DNA from: Rhinopithecus roxellana
Lineage: Eukaryota > Chordata > Mammalia > Primates > Cercopithecidae
Reading direction: 5' to 3'
NCBI RefSeq assembly: GCF_007565055.1
Contig: NC_044558.1
Span: 78,641,444 to 78,705,443 of the forward strand
DNA length: 64,000 nucleotides
Both the position numbers and the translations under genes were made by a program. Shown here piece after piece: positions 43,660 to 55,172 of the stretch. The notes under the pieces were generated by a model. That model worked only from the letters and a program-made list of their open reading frames with translations. It was not told the origin of the DNA and did no database searches. Every line of letters starts with the position of its first letter. Positions within the stretch are counted from its first letter, which is position 1.

Positions 43660-45790
43660 ACAAATCAAGAACACAATCGCAGTTACAATACCCAGAAAAA
43701 TAACAAAATATGTAGGACTATAGCTAACCAAGGAGGTAAAAGATCTGTCAGAAGAACTACAGAACACTGCTGAAAGAAATCAACAGAAGACACAAATAAA
43801 TGAAAAAACGTTCCATGTTCATGGACTGGAAGAATCAATATTATTAAAATGATGTACTGCTGAAAGTAATTTACATATTCAGCACCATTCCTATCAAATT
43901 ATCAGTGTTTTTTTTTTTCAAAGAATTAGAAAGAAGTGCTAACATTCAAATGGAACCAAAAAAGAGCCCAAATAGTCAAAACAATCCTAAGTAAAAAGAA
44001 CAAAGCCAGAAGTTCTACATTACTCGACTTCAAACTATAACACAAGGCTACAGTAACCAAAACAGCACGATACTAGTACAAAAACAGACAGATAGACCAA
44101 TGGACCAGGATAAAGAACCCACCAGAAATAAAGCTGCACGCCTACAACCATCTGATCTTTGACTTGACAAAAATACGCAATGGGGAAAGGACTCCCTATT
44201 CAATAAATGGTACTGGGATAGCTGGCTAGCCATATGTACAAGAATCAAACCGGACTTTTACTTATTACCATATACAAAAATTAACTCAAGATGAATTAAA
44301 ACTTAAATTTAAGATGTTAAACTGTAAAAATCTTAGAAGAAAACCTAGGAAATATCCATCTCAGTATTGGCCTTGACAAATAGTTTATGACTGAAGTCCT
44401 TAAAAGCAATTGCAATGGAAACAAAAATGTTAAGTGATACCTAATTAAACCAAAGAACTTATACAAAGCAAGAGAAACAAGGGAGTAAACAGACAACCTA
44501 CAGAATGGGAGAAATTTTTACAAACTATGCATCTTACAAAGTCTAATATCCAGAATCTATAAAAATAGCAGATGTTGGTGAAGGTGTGGATAAAATTCAA
44601 AAAGCAAAAAACAAATGACCCTATTAAAAAATGGGCAGAAGACACGAACAGACACTTCTCAAAAACCACAGTGAGCTAGCATTTCACACCAATCAGAATA
44701 GCTTTTGTTAAAAGGTCAAAGAAGGACAGATGTTAGTAAGGGTGTGGATAAAAGTGGACCCATACACTGTTGGTTGGAATGTACATTAGTCCAGCCATTG
44801 TGGAAAGCAGTTTGGAGATTTCTGAAAGAACTAAGATTTGAACTATCATTCAACCCAGCAATCCCATTACTAGGTATATACCCAAAGAAAAATAAATCAT
44901 TCTTGCAAAAAGACACATGCACCTGTAGGTTCATTGCAGTGCTATTCACAATAGCAGAGACATGGAATTAATCCAGGTACCCATCAATCATGGATTGCAT
45001 TAAAATATCCTATATGTTCACCATGTGTATTAGTCTGTTCTCACATTGCTATAAAGAAATACTCGAGACTTGGTAATTTATAAAGAAAAGAGGTTTAATT
45101 GGCTCACAGTTCTGCAGGCTGTACAGGAAGCATGATGCTGGCCCCTGCTTGGTTTCTAGGGAGGCCTCAGGAGAGATTGCAGAAGGTGAAGGGTGAGCCA
45201 GCACTTCACATGGTTGAAACAGGGGGAACGGTAGGGGGGAGGTGCCACACACTTTTAAACAACTGAATCTCATGAGAACTCACTATCACAAGAACAGCAC
45301 CAACGGGATGGTGCTAAACCATTCATGAGCAACTGCCTCCATGATCCAATCACCTCCCATCAGGCTCCACTTGCAACACTGGGAATACAATTAGACATGA
45401 GATTTGGGAAGAGACACAGATCCAAATCATATTACCATGGAATACTATACAGCCATAAAAACGAATGAAATCATATTCTTTCCAGCAACCTGGATGCAGC
45501 TGGAGGCCATTATCCTAAGTGAACTGATGCAGAAACTGAAGACCAAATACTGCATGTTCTCACCTGTACATGAGAACTAAATATTGGGTTCACTTGTTCC
45601 CGATAGACACTGGGGACACTGAAGAGGGGAGAGAGGAGAGGGAACAAGGAGCAAAAGACTCCCTATTGGGTACTATCCTTTCTATCTGGGTGATGGGTTC
45701 AATCATATCTCAAACCTCAGCATCACACAGTATGCCTTTCTAACAAATCTGCACATGTACCCCCAGATTCTAAAAAAAAAAAAAAAAAAA
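43660..45790 (+). mobile_element. 5'-truncated L1, interrupted by an MST-type LTR
   Basis: It starts in ORF2 ('gaagaactacagaacactgc') and runs through C-terminal ORF2 ('aaatggaaccaaaaaagagc', 'aatggggaaaggactcccta') to the 3' UTR ('acctcagcatcacacagtat') and a poly-A tract at about 45,772-45,790. A deletion lies near 44,660, and a piece with 'ggtgtggataaa' occurs twice (about 44,572 and 44,730). Stops and frameshifts abound. Confidence 0.9.
45026..45434 (-). mobile_element. MST/THE1-group solo LTR, minus strand, in L1
   Basis: It reads TGTATTAGTCTGTTCTCACA at the left and 'gatccaaatcatatta' at the right, the reverse of MST-group LTRs. The 5-bp target duplication 'ccatg' is perfect (45021-45025 and 45435-45439) and the L1 word 'caccatggaatac' is restored when the LTR is removed. 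Confidence 0.9.
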
Positions 45791-46708
45791 GAGTTAAAAA
45801 ATATAGGAAATTGTAAAGAATAAAAAATCATCTTCTACAGCCCCCGATCCATACTTCTCTGTCCCATCAGCTGATTCTTCAAAGACTCTCTCACTTGCAC
45901 ATCCTTAGTTAGGCACGTGTCCTCTTCCACCATAGCTATCATGAGGCAAGCCTGGGCAGGGCTGCTATGTTCAGCATCTGAAATACAAAATTCAGAGCTT
46001 GGAGGGCTGACCCTGTCTTCTTGCTTCCCATGATCCAAAAAATGAGTTCCCAAGCTGGCACCTTTCTTTATAAATGGGCATATCTAGAGCTCAGGGCCAT
46101 CTGGGGTCATGATTATCACAACATGGACCAGGCTGTATTCTGTTGTCCCAGCTAAAGCGAAATCGATAGGTCTTGAAAACATTATAGCTTATCATAAGAA
46201 GGGCAGGTGTTATATTCAAAGCTTGGTACATGCCTTCAGAAAGTACGTTCACATCTGCCCCTGCAAACTAGTACTGGGTCACTGGCCCAGTCCTAGGCAA
46301 TGCCAGTACGTGCACACATATGCACACATCCTTGTGCACACTGCTTTTTCTTCTGGAAAACAATGCCATGTAGAAGGACAATGTTATTGCTATGTTCTCC
46401 GTGAGGCTGTTGCTCCCAATGATCTGCTCCCGATGATCTGCTCCCGATGATCTGCTCCTGCCTACCTCTCTGCTACATGCACCCCCCCCCCCCTTCTTCT
46501 GCCTCAGCCACCTTGGCCTGCCTGGGTCCTCACACACTGCAGATGTACATATTGCAGGATGTTTCCCTAGCTGGGTCCACTGCCTTCAGGACTGTCTTCC
46601 AGGATATAGCATGGCTGATTTTCTCCATTTGGGTCTTGATTTTATTACCTCCCAGAGAGGCCTTTCCTGAAACTTACTTACCCTCCCTTGGCAAACTAAT
46701 ATTGTCTA

Positions 46709-46716
<8 letters not shown>
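45791..46716. other. Unassigned stretch with small tandem repeats
   Basis: No gene. A run of 13 C lies at about 46,482-46,494 and a 14-bp unit is repeated three times at 46417-46458. Confidence 0.5.
46417..46458. repeat. Three tandem copies of a 14-bp unit
   Basis: The unit 'cgatgatctgctcc' occurs at 46417 (first base pair variant 'ca'), 46431 and 46445 with no gaps. Confidence 0.95.
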
Positions 46717-46741
<25 letters not shown>

Positions 46742-46835
46742 TACCTGGGTATATATATATGTGTGTGTGTGTGTGTATAGAGTATTCAAGTATATGTGTG
46801 TGTGTATATGTATATATAGAAAATATATATTTTCT
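46717..46835. repeat. Compound (AC)n / (AT)n / (GT)n microsatellite
   Basis: AC repeats, then TATATA, then GT repeats and TATATG units. The AC and GT blocks can pair as a hairpin. Confidence 0.93.
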
Positions 46836-47016
46836 TCAGAGTATCACTGTCTAAAATTATATTATTCACTTATATTTTGTCTCACACATTTTCTGCCTCC
46901 TCCTCTAGAGGAGACCTAAGGTTACAAACCCTCTCCCTCTTGTTTACTGTTGTGGTTTCTTCCCTTAACACAGTGTCTAGCAGAGAATAGGTACTTCAGA
47001 TTTAGCAAATGATGCA

Positions 47017-47330
47017 TGCATCGATGAATGGATGGGTGGATTCATAGGTGGCTACATGGGTGGATGAATGCATGGGTGAATGGATTCATTGTTGAATGTA
47101 TGGGTAGGTTGATTCATGGGTAGATGGATGGGTAGGTGGATGCATGGGTGTATGAATGTGTGGAGGGATGGACACATAGGTGGATGCATGGATGGATGGA
47201 TGCATAGGTGGGTGAATACATGGGTAGATGCATAGGTGAATGGGTGCATAAGTGGATAGATGGATGGATAGCTGGGTGGATGAATGGATAATTGGATGTA
47301 TGAGTTGATGGATGGATAAATCTACAAATG
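47017..47330. repeat. Diverged (TGGA/TGCA/TGGG)n minisatellite
   Basis: About 300 bases of 4-bp-based units such as 'atggatgggtgg' and 'tgcatgggtga' with many variants. A His/Pro/Thr-rich frame on the minus strand is an artefact. Confidence 0.9.
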
Positions 47331-48251
47331 GGTCAATCAGTAGCTGAAGTAATTGATTGATTTTTTTTTTGGTGTCTACAATAACTTGATGTTAGCACCA
47401 AGTTCTTTTAACAACAAAGTGCCTTAGACACAAAAATTCTGGCTCTTCTAATCATCACTTTCTGCAAAGACAACTAACGCATCCTTCCCCTTTTCATCAT
47501 CTTTAGATATGAAATTTATATGGAATGATATGCTGCAAAAAACATTAAAAAATCAAACCAAAACCACAAAACAATACAAAATTCTTTTGACAAGCTTCCA
47601 AGCACTTTGATAAATCAATGACCACCATCTGGACTGTGGAAATATATGGAGTTTTCCCTGACTATTTTCCCTGACTATTATTTGTATTTTCACTTCCCCA
47701 TGCCACAAAGGTCTGACTTCAAAAATTTAGTATAGCAGTGAATGTGATTGACCAGAAGATCTTAGAGACTTTTGCAGACAATAATATCTTAACATTCCAA
47801 CTCACACTCTCAAACAAGCTAGATTCCAACTGGTTGATTAAATCCCCTTGTAAATACTTAAATCTTGTTTATTTTCTGAATGTTAGTTCTGCCTCAGGTC
47901 AGATTGTCTAGTTCTGTCAACATCACAGACTTTGTAGAAAACATCACTTTTTTTCGACTCTAGATTATCCTGTAAGGTTTCTTGAGAGGAGGAGAGAATA
48001 GCACTGACCACTGAGTTACCTGCAGCAAAGCAGAGCAAAAAGAAAAACATATGCCTCCAGGTCACCTAGCAGGTCCATGGTCCTTTGACAGCCTCCGGTG
48101 CCAAATTCAGTGAGATAAGAAAAGCACTGGTAAAAAGGCTGATAACATTTTCTCTCCAAAGAATAGAAAGGGGAGGTGATTGGACCCTAATATCAGACAG
48201 AATCAGTCATTTGCCACCTATCTCATTGTAAAAGGAAAACATCTTGGGCCC
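47331..48251. other. Unassigned stretch
   Basis: No gene or named repeat. 'tttccctgactat' is duplicated in tandem near 47,654. Confidence 0.5.
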
Positions 48252-48660
48252 TGTAATCACTAAACTGAAAGAAAAAGTCAAGCTGAGAATTGCTTAGGGC
48301 AAACCTGCCTCCCACTCTATTCAGCCCTGCCTCTGCTCACTGAGATAAATGCATATCTGATCTCCTCCTGAGGAAAGGCTAATCAGAAACTCAGAAGAAT
48401 GCAACCACTTGTCTCTCACCTACCTGTGACCTGGAGGCCCCCTCCCTGCTTGGAGTTGTCCCACCAAACCAATGTTCATTTTTCACACATTAGTTGATAC
48501 CTCCTGTCTCCCTAAAAGGTATAAAACCAAGCCGTGCTGTGACCGCCTTGGGCACGTGTTGTCAGGACCTCCTGAGGCTGTGTCATGGGTATATCCTCAA
48601 CCTTGGCAAAGTAAACTTTCTAAATTAACTGAGGCCTGTCTCAAGCTGTCGGGGCTGACA
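48252..48660 (+). mobile_element. ERV1-type solo LTR (MER57/MER61-like)
   Basis: It starts 'tgtaatcactaaactgaaag' and ends 'gtcggggctgaca'. It contains a TATA box in 'aggtataaaaccaagccgtg', then 'gtcaggacctcctgaggctg' and an 'aaagtaaactttc' polyadenylation region, the normal order of a gammaretrovirus-like LTR. The family name is from memory. The target duplication is unclear. Confidence 0.75.
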
Positions 48661-48774
48661 GCGTCCATAAATTGACCTTGGTCATTTTCAGGAACCAGAG
48701 TCCACAGCTTCTATCTGACTGCAGGCCATTTTGACAGGGACCTTTTATAAGCGGTCCTGGGCCACTCCTTTTGA

Positions 48775-48925
48775 TATCACTGCCCCACTTAGATCATTGC
48801 TCAGACATCACCCAACAGATAAGCTCTCCTGAGCCACCCACGTGAAACGGTATCCACCCTGTCACGCTCTCTCCCTCAACCTTGCTTATTTCCTTCACAG
48901 TGTAACCCAGTATCCCAGCCTTGAA
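48775..48925 (+). mobile_element. L2 fragment
   Basis: 'attgctcagacatcacccaa' and 'ctctcctgagccacccacgt' then 'cttatttccttcacagtgt' follow the L2 3' region. Confidence 0.6.
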
Positions 48926-48974
48926 ATGCATCTTAGAGGTTTTCTCCCCACTTTCTTTCTTAATCTCAGACTAT

Positions 48975-49371
48975 AACCTTGTTGAAAATAAATTTTTGGT
49001 GCCGCAAAAGAAATAGCACTCGAACATAAATTTTCTCAGCAAGACAATTTTACTTCTGTAGAAGGGTGCATCTCGCATGGAGCAATGGCGAGAGTACACC
49101 TGTATAAGGGAGGGGAAGTGGTTCTCATCCCTGACACAGGTAGCCCCTACTGCTGTGTCATTCCCCTATTGGCTGGGGTTGGGCCACATAGTCTCAGCTA
49201 ATTCCAATTGGCTATTTTAAAGAGAGCAGGGGTATGAGCCAGAGTGGTGGGGTGAGCAGTTTCGGCAGGAAAGACTGTTACGGAAGGTGACTAAAGGTGA
49301 CTCAGGTCAGAGCAGGTGACCAGGCAACAGGTGTGAACTACTGATTAGAACTGGCAGGAAGGTTGTTTACT
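48975..49371 (-). mobile_element. LTR-like block, minus strand, family uncertain
   Basis: On the minus strand 'aaattgtcttgctgagaaaa' and 'gtgctatttcttttgcggca' recall the U5 end of an ERV1 LTR. It ends abruptly at the 123-bp duplicated piece. Confidence 0.5.
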
Positions 49372-49494
49372 GAAACTCAGAAGAATGCAACCACTTGTCT
49401 CTCATCTACCTGTGACCTGGAGGCCCCCTCCCTGCTTGGAGTTGTCCCACCAAACCAATGTTCATTTTTCACACATTAATTGATATCTCGTGTC
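49372..49494 (+). repeat. 123-bp displaced copy of LTR interior
   Basis: It repeats 48386-48508 with about five mismatches ('gaaactcagaagaatgcaac' to 'gtgtc'). Sequence on both sides is different from that around the original. Confidence 0.93.
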
Positions 49495-49929
49495 AATTAG
49501 GGGCAAGGAGATGAAGCGAACAAGGAAGTTAAACTTTAAAATGGAGAACAAAGAATGGAACATACTGACAAGCTGATTCTTTGAAGACAAACTTAGAACT
49601 CACTGTATTTAACAGCCTTGAAATGCACTTTAGAAGCCTTGATTTCCCTCCCTTTCTCACCAGGCATTCCCTTGCACTGTGCTCATTTGTCTTATGTGCT
49701 TGCTTAGAAATTCTAGGGGCTAATTTTGAAACAAACCAGGCCTAGAAATCCAGCTGCAGGATCCCCTTACACAGGATCCCCCCCGACACATGAACAATTA
49801 GTCCACCACCACCAGGCCTAGGTCAAGGTGATAACCAACCGGACTTCTGGACGAGTGATTACTCCCGACAGCTATTGAACCAAGACTCAGCATTCTGCAC
49901 CACTCCTGCATGCCTCCCACACGAAGTCT

Positions 49930-49985
<56 letters not shown>

Positions 49986-50460
49986 GAGTCTTGCTCTGTC
50001 ACCCAGGCTGGAGTGCAGTGGTGCAATCTTGGCTCACTGCAAGCCACACCTCCCGGTGTCACACCACTCTCCTGCCTCAGCCTCCTGAGTAGCTGGGACT
50101 ACAGGTGCCCGTCACCACGCCTGGCTAATTTTTTGTATTTTTTTTTTAAGTAGAGATGGGGTTTCACTGTGTTAGCCAAGATGGTCTCGATCTCCTGAGC
50201 TCATGATCTGCCCGCCACGGCCTCCCAAAATGCTGGGATTACAGGCGTGAGCCACCGGGCCTGGCCCAAGTGTCTCTTCTTAAACCCCCTCACTCAGCTG
50301 AAAGAGTTGAGATGGTTCCTTGAGACTTAAGTCTGGCCATTCTCCTCAACTGCTGGCATTTGAATAATCAAGCTGCTTTTCCTTCACCACACATTGTCTC
50401 TCATATATTCTTTGCAAGCTGAGAGCAGCCTGGCCTGAGCTGAGTTACAAAATACTTCTC
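49495..50460 (+). mobile_element. LTR-like block split by an Alu, family uncertain
   Basis: The left part includes 'attctaggggctaattttga' and 'tgcaggatccccttacacag'. The right part, after the Alu, has 'gcttttccttcaccacacat' and 'ttctttgcaagctgagagca', resembling an ERV LTR R/U5 region. I cannot name it. Confidence 0.45.
49931..50266 (-). mobile_element. AluY-like, minus strand
   Basis: A reverse Alu with a 52-base T run, 'gtcttgctctgtcacccagg', 'ctcgatctcctgagctcatg' and the end 'gagccaccgggcctggccc'. The long unbroken tail suggests a fairly young copy. Confidence 0.93.
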
Positions 50461-50539
50461 AATCAATGAAACGTTCTTGTGCATAGTTTGAACTGTCTGC
50501 CTGTGTGTGCTTCCCACACCAGCCAGCAAGGGCCAGGAA

Positions 50540-50645
50540 GGTGGAGGATCCACCTGCTTGCATCAGTGCTGTGTCCTCAGTGTCTGGTCTGGTGCCTGCT
50601 GCATAATAGGTGCTCAATAAATATCTCTTAAATAAATGAGTGAAT
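50540..50645 (+). mobile_element. L2/MIR 3' end fragment
   Basis: 'ctggtgcctgctgcataata' and 'ggtgctcaataaatatctct' with 'aaataaatgagtgaat' match the common CORE-SINE/L2 3' end. Confidence 0.6.
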
Positions 50646-52895
50646 CCCATGAAGGCAGCCTTTTCTGACTTTCACCTTCTTCAGCTATTAACTTGTGATT
50701 GATTAGTATCTTATGCAGAAAAAAAAAAAGAACATAAAACAACACATAATCTCTCCCTGACACAGGTAATGTGAGAGACCCAGGTTCCTGGAAGGCTTTT
50801 CTCTTCCCAGGGGTAGATAAAGTCTGTATATGGCTATACAATCTCTCACGCACGTGCATTTATACATGGACACACACATACACACACACACACTTCATCT
50901 AATTTAAGAAAGTGAATGTTGACTAAAATAAAATGCTAAAATTGGGAAGTGACTCCAAAATTTACAAAACTAAATAAGTGTGCTAGGAATGTAAAAGAGT
51001 AAGTTTGAAATGATAGTTTTTAGAAATTTGTAGTGTTTACATTTCTGAAAACGTTAAAGTTTAAAGGTTAGCTAAAACGTGTGTAGGCATAAACACTCAT
51101 ATTTATTTGTGTGACTATAGTAAGTCATACTTTAAAGCATTTACCACGTGCTAAGCTCTGTTTTAGGAATTGTATTCTATAACTCATTTAAGTGGGAGCT
51201 TGATGTGAGAAAGGCCCTTTACACACTGCTTTTTGATCAGTTTTCCGTTGGGGTTGCAGAGAGACACAATGTGCGCACTGCAGCCATCTTGTGCCCATGA
51301 GGTAGCATCTGAGCAAATGCCAAAAATATCCCAGAGACCCTGGCTCTGATGTCTATCAGCAGGCAACCTTCACCTGTAAGAATAATGAACTGTCGATTTG
51401 AGCCTGAGTAGTCTTTTATTGCAGGGAAAATATTTCAAATGTATATATGCTATTAATAGGCCAAGACAAACCACAATATGGATGCTGTGTTTCTTGAGCT
51501 CGATGAAGCCCAGAATAAGACAGTCAAGAAACCTGAAGCAATTTAACACTAGCCTTTCTTGACATAGGAGCAGCGGCAGAGAAAACAAGAGGTAAGTCAG
51601 TTGCCAACTAAGGAGTTGTAAGAGGAACATTTTGGAAACGTTCACGTAAGTGGTAAAAGGAGCATTTTGGAAAACACTACTATATGTATGAGCCCCCTAA
51701 TGATAAATACATACACTAAACTTGTCAGCTTGGATACAAATCTCGATTGTACAGTCTTTACACTTCCAATTGTAATGGGTTTTCAAGTACCTGAAACAAG
51801 CTTCAGCCAAAGATCCTGATGTTCTTTTGACAGTGGAAACGAGACAGCAGATTGCTATCAATTTTATGTGTGACTCCAGGTGCCTGTAATTTTCCGAACT
51901 GCCTGGTATCTTAACACTTTTCTGGGTCCCCATCTCTTTGATCCCTTTCCAGTACCTGTCCCATGCTATTTCTTATTTCAAAGAAAATATTAAGCATCAG
52001 AAAAAATCTACGCTATCTTACGCTCTCTAAATCATAATTCTACTCAAGTGCAATGGATTCTTGTGCTTGAACTAGAGCTTGGAAAGTAACTTTCTGCCCT
52101 TTATCTTGCCTGATACAATTTCTCTAGTGTACCCTCCAAAAAGGGATGTAGTAATCTCTTGTTTTTTCCCCGGTCTTTCTCTAAAATGAAAAGGACACAG
52201 TTTCAACAGCAGATGTGCACGTTTACTGCTACCATTTGTTCAGCATGAATCTCAAGAATCACATCACTGCTGCAGATGAAAGTGATCTGAGCCATAATCT
52301 TAAGTCCTCTCACCTCCAACCAAAATGCTGCCTCTTTAGTTTTCAGTTACCAATTCAAAAGTCTGGGGTGGTTGAAGATCATTTAAATGTATAGCTTGTA
52401 AGGAAATAACCTGTATTTGAAGTTGCACTGCCAGGGAAGGAAGGTTTTTGTTTTCAACTAGAACAGATGTACTTGAGAGAAAAACACAACATTCTTTGAC
52501 ACATTCATCTCTCCTCCTGCCTTTAAAAAAGAACGCTCCAACCTTCTCAGGCACAGTGGGATGGCACTGTAGGGCTATTTTTGAGTAACAGAATTCCTGT
52601 GATTTGGGATTTGAAAGGAGTCGGTTACTGAAAAAAAAATACACCACAGTGCCAGGGAGGCTGCACTATCCTTTGAGTCTGCAGGAAACATGCCACCTGG
52701 CTTACTGCTTCCCAAACCCCTCACGGTGCATCCATAGTTTTCTCGGCCTAAAAAGTCTTCAGATGTTATTACTTAATCATTTTCTTTAAATTAAGACTCT
52801 GGTCTTCCACCTTCCTAATAAGAGTGGTATTCACAAAATGCTGATGTACTAGTTATGGACTTCATACAGCTGGAATAACTACTTAGTTATGCCAG
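50646..52895. other. Unassigned stretch of about 2.2 kb
   Basis: Only a short (CA)n run near 50,870-50,892 is recognised. Open frames here have no family features. Confidence 0.5.
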
Positions 52896-53095
52896 TGAGG
52901 GGCACACACATGCACACACATACACACACACAGACACACACAGACCCAATGCACACACATGAAGACACATTCAGACACACACTGGCACACATACATGCAT
53001 GCACATGCACACAAATGCACACACACGTGCACACATGCACACACATGCATACACACTTATACACATACATGGACACACACATGCACAGGGTAAGG
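52896..53095. repeat. CA-rich compound repeat
   Basis: About 200 bases of ACAC, ATGCAC and AGACAC units. The His/Thr-rich frame on the plus strand and the Cys/Val-rich frame on the minus strand are artefacts. Confidence 0.93.
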
Positions 53096-53743
53096 CAGGG
53101 TGAGGGCCATGGCTCAGGATCTAAGGGAACGCTCATTCTACTCATTCTCAGGGTTATACAAATGGGAAGTGGCAACCATTTGTAATTTTGTACCCTAATG
53201 ACTTGCTTGCCTACCTCTAGACTTTGCCTTGCACACACATAGACTTCCAACTACATACAAGAATTCACTTTCCTATGTGTCACCTAAAATCATCCAAATA
53301 CGCCGCCAGGCATGGAAACTTATTACACGTTGGTAAACTCTAATCTTAGCAGAACTGCAAAGACACTGTGCAAAGTGCACAGCCTCCTCTTCCCCCCACG
53401 CTCTGCCAGCGAATTCTCCAAGGGATCCTATGAACTGAGAAGCCTGATGGGATTTAAAGATCCCTAAAAGGAAGAACCACCTGACCTGCAATTTAGAAAA
53501 TTACAGGGATCAGCTGAGGTTTTATCTGGGGTTCCTTTGGCCTCATAGGGCTTTCATCTCCATAGAGTGCTGCTCTGAGAAGGCTGCAGACTGCAGGGGA
53601 GGAAGAGTAGGTCAGAGACCACTCCTGAGAAGGCTGCAACCTCCTAGTGTGACTCACAGAACACACAAGGTCAGCTCCTAGTGCAGGTTTCAAGAATGAC
53701 AAATGCTACCTGCAGAGCCCTCTCTGGCCCAGACCCCTAAACT
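53096..53743. other. Unassigned stretch
   Basis: No gene or repeat recognised. 'cctgagaaggctgca' occurs twice near 53,575 and 53,625. Confidence 0.5.
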
Positions 53744-53764
53744 AGACAGATAGATAGATAGATG

Positions 53765-53804
<40 letters not shown>

Positions 53805-53884
53805 TAGACAGATAGATGATAATAGATAGATAGATATAGACAGATAGGTGGTGATGATAGATATAGATAGACGTGATGATAGAT

Positions 53885-53925
<41 letters not shown>

Positions 53926-53940
53926 GATAGATGATGATGA
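53744..53940. repeat. (GATA)n microsatellite, interrupted
   Basis: ATAG units with 'atatagacagatag' interruptions repeated three times (about 53803, 53833 and, altered, 53860). Confidence 0.95.
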
Positions 53941-54888
53941 CAGAGGGAGAGAGTGAGAGAGGAAAATGGAGACACAGAGGGTGGGAGTATAAAAGCGAGT
54001 GAGAGAAGGAATCAGAAGAAAAGTGAAAGAAAATAAAGGAACAACAAAAGAAAGAAAAGGGACTTATCTCATCAACTTTTCCATTTTATATCATGAGGAC
54101 TTGAGGCCCAAAGAAAAGCTGTGATTTGCCCTGAGTCATAAGGTAGGTAAGGTAAGAAAATAACAGGCAGCCTCCTCCACCGGCTTCCTGGAGATCAAAT
54201 AGTCTCGGAGGAAGCGTGTGACCATGAAGATTAGCTAAAAGAGGACAAGTTACTCACCTGCTACCCCTCTCCGTGTGCATGGAAAGCAACATCTCCCTCA
54301 TGCACTGGACACTTTCAGACCTTTGGAAATTCCTCTGCTAAGCGACATACTCTTTCCCAGGAGAGAACCGCTCATCTCCATAATTCCACTACAGCCCTCT
54401 GGCAAATGAAGATTTTGGCTCCAAATGTCCTCTCGGAACCTCATAAATCCGAACGTCTTTTCCCAGTCGAGCTAAAACCAGGCTGAGCGGCTGGCAGGTG
54501 GAGCTGAGAGCAGCACTGTGTACTGCATTTCCAGAGCAGGAAGCTGGAGAGCGAAATCTCAGAGCCAGAAAACAGATGTCCCTGGATGTAGCCTAGACGT
54601 AGCCCTGCCAGGAGCTCCTTGAGGAGGAGCTTGGGAGAGACACCTGGACTTCCAGACAGGCAGAACTTCAAGGAGCTCGGTCACACCTGCGCACTGCCGT
54701 GGCTGCAGGGGGGTCACCACTGCCCTTGGTATTGCTCCCCAAACTACAATCATGCACATATGAAGCTCACCCATTTTTCCCGATAACCTTGTGTCAGCTT
54801 CATTATTTTGTATTTAATAATTCATTTATTTTGTTAGAGCAGATCACATTTTAACTAAAATTTTTGTTAATTTATTATTTATTATTTT
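53941..54888. other. Unassigned stretch with a MIR relic
   Basis: About 54,075-54,175 resembles MIR in reverse ('aacttttccattttatatca', 'tgatttgccctgagtcataa'). No gene is seen. Confidence 0.5.
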
Positions 54889-55172
54889 TTGGAGACAGTC
54901 TTGCTCTGTCACCCAAGATGGAGTGTCATGGTGCAATCTTGGCTCACTGCAACCTCCGCCTCCCGGGTTCACGCCATTCTCCTGCCTCAGCCTCCCAAGT
55001 AGCTGGGACTACAGGCGCCCGCCACCACGCCTGGCTGATTTTTTTGTATTTTAGTAGAGATGGAGTTTCACCATGTTTCCCAGGCTGGTCTGGAACTCCT
55101 GAGCTCAGGCAATCTGCCCATCTCGGCCTCCCAAAGTGCTGGGATTACAGGCGTGAGCCACTATGCCTGGCC
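54889..55172 (-). mobile_element. Alu (S-like), minus strand
   Basis: A reverse dimeric Alu from 'ttttttggagacagtcttgc' to 'gagccactatgcctggcc'. Confidence 0.93.

Noticed and set aside
47052..47249. His/Pro/Thr-rich small protein
   Set aside because: Read-through of the TGGA-type minisatellite.
49931..49982. Possible terminator-like T run
   Set aside because: It is the tail of a reverse-oriented Alu.
52879..53250. Cys/Val-rich and His/Thr-rich frames
   Set aside because: Products of the CA-rich repeat on either strand.
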